NCBI GenBank assembly: GCA_011009095.1
Contig: VTPC01000899.1
Span: 5,618-69,617, forward strand
From: Ignelater luminosus
Lineage: Eukaryota; Arthropoda; Insecta; Coleoptera; Elateridae
Length of the DNA stretch: 64,000 bases
Reading direction: 5' to 3'
Shown here: positions 57,441 through 64,000 of the stretch, in pieces
How the letters are laid out: every line of letters begins with the position of its first letter
How positions within the stretch are numbered: the stretch's first letter is position 1
The notes under the pieces: generated by a model
What the model saw: the letters and a program-made list of their open reading frames with translations, nothing else
Told to the model about the DNA's origin: nothing
Databases searched by the model: none
Program-made: the position numbers and the translations under genes

Positions 57441-59250
57441 GAAGCTAGAACTCTTAAGATGTATAGTGATCTTTAATGCTGAAATAAGGACGCTTAGAAA
57501 TAATGATAGCAATAAACAATATTAAATAATCGAATTATGAATTCACACATTGTTTCAATATCTAGATTTTCTCAGCTTTAGTAATCTTTGATGTTTAACT
57601 AATTGCAATAGATCAAGAATCTAAAATTCTAGAATTATTTATTTTCAAAGAATTTAGCTTGACCCTCGTAGAGTATATAAAATGCATTGTTTCTAGCTTA
57701 ATTTAAAAATGAGAAAACCGTTCGTTGCCATAATTTAAATAATAAATGGTAACATTCACTTATAAATAGAAATCAAATTAATTATTTATAAATACAATGA
57801 ACGATTTATCATTTGAAGGTACACAATAAATAAAAGGACATTACACCATTGTCTCATAAAGTTAATAATTTAAATTCTTTACTTAGTACATTATGATAAA
57901 TTTGTGGTTTTTTCTAATTGAAAAAAAACTGTAACATTCTTGTTTTTAGAGATGACAGATGAGTTAGTACCACATATCAGTTTATCACTGCGGTTAATAC
58001 GAGTTGTGCATAATTTAATATTAAATAAAGTGATAGTAAATACCGTCGTCATAATACTGCCGTAAATAATCAACATTTAATTGTGAAAAAGAGGCTAATT
58101 TGTTGTATTAATGTGGTGTAATAATTAAATGATTGGTATTGTTATTAATCTATTACGAAAGAAAGTTTGCATACTTCCTTGTTATTAGTTACATCTATCG
58201 TGTCGTAAACATAATTTTATGATAATAAATAAAAGTACTCTTTTTAAAAGTGGTAAAAAGGTAATTTCCATTTAATTTATTACCTCAATTTTCTTACAAA
58301 ACCAGTTTTTTATTTTCTTTTAATTTTTCAATTTCCAAAGATGTGTAATTAATTTTATAATAACAGAAAGAAACGATCTTTAAACGACACAAAGTTAAAT
58401 AATGAATATGTTGATTTATGAGATAGTGCATTTTAAATTTTTATTTAATTTAGTGTGCCCCCAATAAAAATGATAGATAATTCACATGAATTTATTTTAG
58501 GAAGATAAATTAGTCTGATATAAAGTAAAATTAAATTTGTCATTACAAGAGATAACAATCATTCTTCTATTAAACTAAGAATAAAAATGAAAGTAAAGTT
58601 ACTTAAGCTTAGATATCAGATTGTTGCTACGCTTTTGTAGCTTACCATGTTTGCGCAGTGTTACAGGTTATTACAGAATTCTTTATTGTTAGAAATAAGT
58701 ATTTATGGTTTTTATTTACATTTACATTTGCTTTTATCTTCAATACTTTTAACTTCTTTTTTTTTGTATTTCTTGTTCATGATTACTACTAGGACAAGTC
58801 TTGTATTTCCTTTTCTGTCACTTACTTTCTATCTTTACCTTATAGTTTTAAGGAAGTGCAGTTTTGTAGATTTTCAGTTCGTTCTACGAACTTTTACTAT
58901 ATTTTATTTGTGTAGTCTGGCGAGAGTGGAATATCGCAGTCATGACGTCATTTTGCTAACCGTTCTGGACTTATAGATTGCATCTGCATTGTATAGTTAT
59001 GCCAATTTGATTTTGTCTTTTTAACTTTTATCTTTTTCTAAGTATTTCATTAGGAAGACTGATTTTTGGTTTTACTGGTTTCCTTATCAAGTTTCTATCA
59101 CTGAATATTTCAATTCCAAAGTATTTAGACTTTGATTTCTTGTTGAATAATTCATCGTAGACTTCTTTTGGATTCAAATCATGTTATATAGATTCTTTTG
59201 ATTCTTTGTATTGGTCATATCGATAATACCAACAGAACTATCCTTGGCTT
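57440..59250. other. AT-rich stretch, nothing recognised
   Basis: The plus frame 58647-58976 (109 codons) is long but consists almost only of Leu, Phe, Ser and Tyr, as chance frames in T-rich DNA do. Confidence 0.45.
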
Positions 59251-59467
59251 TTTAGTTGAAGGTACTTTTTTCTATAAACCATAGTTTTTTATAACTCTCT
59301 ATACACTGGAGTAGATGAACGTGACAGCCGGGACCATACTGGCTCGTATACTTTAAAGCGCGAATGTCATGCAAAGTAGAAGTCCACAGATGAGTACACT
59401 CCACCCCACACTTTCTCCAGATCACCATTCTCACAAAATCCAAAAAGAAGTATTACAATCTTCTTCT

Positions 59468-59640
59468 ATCAAGCCTCTGTCCTGTATTAAACCTAAGCAA
59501 CTTGGCCCACTTTTACATTACATATCATTTACCTTCAGTCTGCTACTTAGCTTCAGCTTGCTTGAAAGACTCTTTCTGGAACAGCTCTGGTATTCTCATT
59601 ATCAGGAACAACACCATTATGAAAGATTTGATTTAGGCTC
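59468..59640 (+). repeat. diverged direct repeat, copy 1
   Basis: Shares TCAAGCCTCTGTCCTGTATT, TTACATTACATATC, CTTCAGTCTGCTA and TTATCAGGAACAACACCA, in order, with 60125-60370 at roughly 70 percent similarity. Confidence 0.5.
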
Positions 59641-60124
59641 ATGATCGCCAAATTTTATTTTGTTAAATTTCTACTAGAAAGCTTTCATTGGTAAATTTAT
59701 CTTGGTTTACTTGGCCCAGGAATTTTTCTAACGGAATTGGAAATTATGTTCACTCTAATCCTATTTTTAAACAAGACTATTTAGTTGCCTCCAATGCCCT
59801 CTATTTAACTGACATTAGTTTTAAAGTGTTCCTCAGAGTTCTTAGTTGCATTCAAGAACACTTCAATATTAACTTTTTATTGATTTTGAACTTGCAAACT
59901 TAACTTCAGGCATGAAGGCAAAGCAAATGAAACCTAGCAAAGTTCAAGTGATTTTGCCCAAGTAACTCTATATTATAAAGGGCAGTCAGTGATCTACTGC
60001 TCGTTTCAGGCTTTCATGACCTCAGTTCGTAAAGTGCCTTTGAACTAAGATGTGGCAAATAGTGCAATAGAACCCTACAACTTTCCGGGATCTCTCTTTT
60101 TTCCTTAGAAAAACCAAGTTTTTT

Positions 60125-60370
60125 TGTCAAGCATTTATCCTGTATTAGAGATATTAGATAATAACTGTATCCATTACTTCGTAGATTACATTACTTGCCT
60201 TCAGTTTGCTATTTTCTTCTGCACTTATCTGTAAATAGCTTGAAAAGTCTTTTTCTGTAACAGTCCTAGTCGTAGGAACTAAACGTTTTCCATTATTCTC
60301 TCATTGGTTTGGTTTTAAGTTCTATAACGCATTATCAGGAAAAAAACCACCAAAACGATTCGATGGCTCA
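60125..60370 (+). repeat. diverged direct repeat, copy 2
   Basis: Second copy (TCAAGCATTTATCCTGTATT, TTACATTACTTGCC, CTTCAGTTTGCTA, TTATCAGGAAAAAAACCACC), with extra sequence relative to copy 1. The copies are about 660 bp apart. They may be internal repeats or two insertions of one unnamed element, probably within a GC-richer block 59250-60480. Confidence 0.5.
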
Positions 60371-60479
60371 CGTTGTCTTCCATTAATGCATGTTAGCTTG
60401 TTTGAAATGTTTCCAGTCTTTTGCTGTGGATTTTGCTTGGTGGTGCCCTTATTTTGCTCTCTTTCCTTTTCATACTAGA

Positions 60480-63400
60480 CAAAGAAATTTTTCAGCCATT
60501 TTTTGTTAAATAAACCTATGCTATACCGTGTGAATGGATTTCTTTTGCCAATGCACAAATACGTAAGAGCAAGCGAAAGGAAATAATATTTTACGTGAGT
60601 AGAAATGAGATGGCACGTACCAGCAAAGTTCTACTGGCCAACTCGTTAGCATATTTATGCGTAAACAACCTGTCATAAATAACCTCTCTTTATCCTAATG
60701 ACATTACTACAGTAGCCCAGCTATTTACTGAACTTCTATAGGTAAATTTTAAGAATCCAGTCTGTATAGCGGCCACAACTATATTTTTATATTATAGAAT
60801 TCACAGTAGGCCTTGACATGATATTTTTGTAACAGTGTATTTTAAAGTTTCACTAAAAGTTACTAAAAACATATTTCTAGCTTAAAGGTCTGTCATTTGT
60901 GTCATTGTTTTAAATAAACATGAATTGTCAATTTTTAATTTCTAGGTTGTAAACCTGGATTTGCTATATCATTGTCATGCACTGTGAAAATGTAATAGAA
61001 TCAAAGCCTACTCTGAATTCTGTTATAAAAAAAACAGACTATAGAAGAAGATTGAATGCGATGCTGATCGTAGTGATAGAGAGTGCAGGTCTCAACCTGA
61101 TATTTTGTGCAATCGTAGAATTGCAAACTCTCACTTATAAAACCTTAGAATTTCTTAGAACATGCCTAGATAAAAAAGACGAGAGTTTGATACAATTAGT
61201 GAAATTAAAACGCTCCTGTCGGAAATTTGCTCAAAGTTAGAAGATTCAAAGTAACAAGATATCGTAGATAGGGGCTTTACAATAGAGTGTGATCCAAAAA
61301 AACTTCCAGCAGAGCTGCCCTGACAGACAAAGAAATTCATAAAGGCATGACTGATATTGAAACAATCGATATTTACATAATTGTGTCAATTGATTCTTGT
61401 CAAATTACACATGCCAATTTCTACTTTATTTTATTTCAAATTGCATATTTTTCTCCTAGGCTACTTTGATGAAATCGTTTTTTGATCACTTGATGCTACA
61501 CAAATAAGGAATTACCGCTTAATTTGTTTTTAATTTTTAATTAGATCTGGTTACGGTTTAGAATTTCCTGCTTATAGGTTTTAAAGTTTTGGTGTTAACT
61601 AGGCCATAAAACATGCAGTTGGCAGTTTCTTGAGATACCTCTTAGAAAACCACTGAAGCAGATTGTTATGTTTTAAGGCGATAGATAAATGGATAAGAAA
61701 GTTAAATTTTATTTTCTCTTGAGAAGCTTACGTATCGTTGGAGTTGTGAATATTTCTATTCTGTCAGAAATCAGTTTGATAAGAGAATGAATCATTAAAC
61801 GTCTAGTATGTAGAATTTCTAATTACACATAAATTTTATCTGACCTTTCTCTGATACGAGAATATCACACATATGAATGACTTAGTTCAGATATTTGTCT
61901 GTCAGATGCAAGAATCTTTTTTGCATTTCTATTGCTAAACTGTGACAGGACACCATTTTGTTCAAATAGAGTTTTAAAGTCTGGCGAATATTCTAAGAAT
62001 GATTCACGAATTTAATTCTACCCACCCAACAATAAATTGGAAGTAAATACTTTGTTAAAAGCAATAATAAAATTATGCATTAGCTGATAGCTGGTTGAAT
62101 GTTGACCTTTTTACGATTCTTGAGTTTATCAAGTTTTGTAGCTATCTTTAAGTATTTTTAACTCTTTGGTAAGTTGCTAATTTGTTGGTTTTAGTTGTTA
62201 TTCTTGTAATAAAACAAGACAGTGCTTTTCGATTTGATTTAAATCAATAAACTGGACAACTTTAATTTTGCGACACGACTTTAAGGTCAGTACAGGAATT
62301 TCGGATTCATATGTCCGGATGAATTTTGAGAGTAATACTGTTAAAACTGTTAAATTTAAAATTCAGCTTCAAGATTCAAGATGAAAACATTTTTGAAAAT
62401 ATTTCAAAAACCTGCCAAGAAATACAAAACTGGAAATGGTTATATAAATGAATTCGTAACTGCAAGTTTATGTTACTTTTATTGCGCGGTTACAATAACA
62501 ATAAAAGAACAAACCTTGAAGTATCAGCAGTTTTTATCTCTATAAATTATAAGCGTAATCGGCTAATCGTATTCACAATAATTTGATGACTGCTATTAAA
62601 AAGTTAAGCAAATTAACTTAAATTTGAAAACGCAAATAATTAAATACTTTAGATTTTATGTATTTTACACGCCTTGATGGTGATTCATAATTAAAATACC
62701 AAATTCACTTTCATTTGGTAATTTTTTTAAATTTAAAGATTTTTGAACTTCTTGATTAATAGGAATTCAACAGCTATTGCCTATTATATTGTTAAGTTAC
62801 GTGCTAATAAAAGATAATTACCATGAAAATTAAAATGTAAAAGTGAGAGGCGTTTGCGAATACAAAAGTGTTTTAAATAAAAAATAGTGGTAGCACTAAT
62901 TATTATGCTTAATTGCTTCCAGTATAACAATATTGCATCTCTTTTTCATATTACTCAATACTTTGCTTCGTTAGTTTTCATAACGATTAATTATTAGTGA
63001 TGAATTATTAATAATGTTAGATAGTTACGTATTCATTCCATTTTTCAATTTTTAAACGCACACCTGTCTTATTGGATTTTAAGATTTCGTAAGGATTCTG
63101 TTTCTGTGCATATATTTATGGATCTACATATTGCTAAATACTATTTTATATATGAGTAAATTTCCTGTATAAATGTATTATTTATAATGATTTCTAAAAA
63201 AATTGTTTCGAAACTATTTTATGTTTACGAAGAAGTACTATGAAGTAACGGCCTTGTCAAGGTGATTAATACAAATCAGTAATTTGTAAAATTGCACGTA
63301 TCCAATTTTTAATATTTCATAAAAGACGGTTACTTTTTGTTGTCTAAAAACAAATACAAATAGAAAAATTATAAAAAGATTAAAAAAGACTAATGGGAAA

Positions 63401-63967
63401 TTCTGTTACTAATTATTGTTAATTTAAAGGTTTTTAAATAATTATCCTGTTATCACTATGATGCCCCACATTAGGAATATTCTTGGAAAGTATTTTAATG
63501 ACGTATGGGAAACATTTAAAAATGGTGGATATTAGAAGTGAGTAATATGAAGATATGAAGAGAGACCTTAGAAAGCGATTACCCGTCATTTATATAATTC
63601 TACATTTCCAGAAAAGATCCCCTCCCTTCATAATTGGAGCCACCGAAAGATAATTGCTTTCCAAGTCAATGCACCTGTTATTCCCATTCAGAAAGTGAGG
63701 TTAGGTGAGGGATTATCTGAAGACGTGTTCTCTTTAATAAATTGATTTATTATTAATAACAAGCATCTTAAGGTTAATTCATTAAATTATTATATAATGA
63801 TAAATGGCGTGCACTTATCAAAATTGTTTTTTTGTTCAATCTCTTCAAGCAAGCGAGGCCTTTAGCGCGTCGTCAAAGAATATTATTATTCTTCATTCAG
63901 ATATAGTCTTATAACACTGTAATATACAATGTGTTCAATAATTCATGTTTCCTACTCTTTGTTTGAT
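60480..63967. other. AT-rich stretch, nothing recognised
   Basis: No gene could be supported. The 87-codon frame 60977-61240 has no recognisable domain. Confidence 0.5.
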
Positions 63968-64000
63968 ATACAGGGTATCCCGTGACATACATTCAATATT
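63968..64000 (+). mobile_element. start of a repeat with ATACAGGGTAT terminus, cut by window end
   Basis: ATACAGGGTATCCCGTGACA is the usual form of the recurring terminus. The body lies beyond the window. Confidence 0.4.

Noticed and set aside
58647-58976. 109-codon frame resembling a multi-pass membrane protein
   Set aside because: The hydrophobic content follows from T-rich DNA. There are no loops, motifs or splice signals to support a gene.
1-64000. CRISPR arrays, bacterial operons, riboswitches, rRNA genes
   Set aside because: No regularly spaced identical repeats, ribosome-binding sites or rRNA motifs. The sequence is eukaryotic in character.

Overview
This looks like an insect nuclear contig. 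It is AT-rich (roughly two thirds A+T) and dense in degraded transposons of insect type: Transib, zf-MYM-type hAT, Tc1, an insect IS630-Tc1-mariner family, and non-LTR elements with YADD and tetranucleotide 3' tails. Many repeat ends share an ATACAGGGTGT-like terminus. I lean to a beetle or another holometabolous insect, with low confidence on the order. No complete host gene is visible. The host signal is limited to a few possible short exons (best: minus strand 17350-17538) and one CpG-richer possible first exon with a good splice donor (53073-53684). The window is therefore most likely intergenic or inside very long introns. A 400-base assembly gap lies at 45640-46039.

Layout: 1-6.2 kb is AT-rich with a possible THAP remnant (3.9 kb) and a short hairpin element (4.1 kb). 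6.9-8.1 kb is a GC-richer island of diverged tandem repeats, with a related inverted copy at 40.3 kb. 8.3-10.5 kb is a hAT relic on the minus strand. 13.5-14.5 kb holds a hAT terminus, a 128-bp palindromic MITE and short diverged repeats. 15.2 kb has a tRNA-like SINE head, and 16.36-16.98 kb a possible TA-flanked MITE. 18.4-18.8 kb is a LINE 3' end. 20.53-20.60 kb carries a near-canonical type I hammerhead ribozyme motif on the plus strand. 24.7-25.5 kb is a TIR element with arms of about 100 bp, and 25.9-26.6 kb a foldback element with very long arms and a perfect 9-bp target duplication. 27.5-28.2 kb is a Tc1-like relic. At 32.3 and 36.6 kb there are two facing primer-binding-site-like motifs of the tRNA-Lys type, the traces of old LTR retroelements. 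40.6-41.9 kb is a frameshifted Transib (RAG1-related) transposase with all three DDE residues still readable. 45.5-46.5 kb has tRNA-like fragments around the gap and a mariner-superfamily transposase tail. 46.8-48.1 kb is a decayed LINE. 55.9-56.6 kb and 59.3-60.4 kb contain unclassified coding-like or repeated relics. The rest is AT-rich sequence in which I recognise nothing.

The strongest single observation is the hammerhead ribozyme. In animals such motifs mark Penelope-like elements or small ribozyme-bearing retroelements, yet no such element is otherwise recognisable around it.
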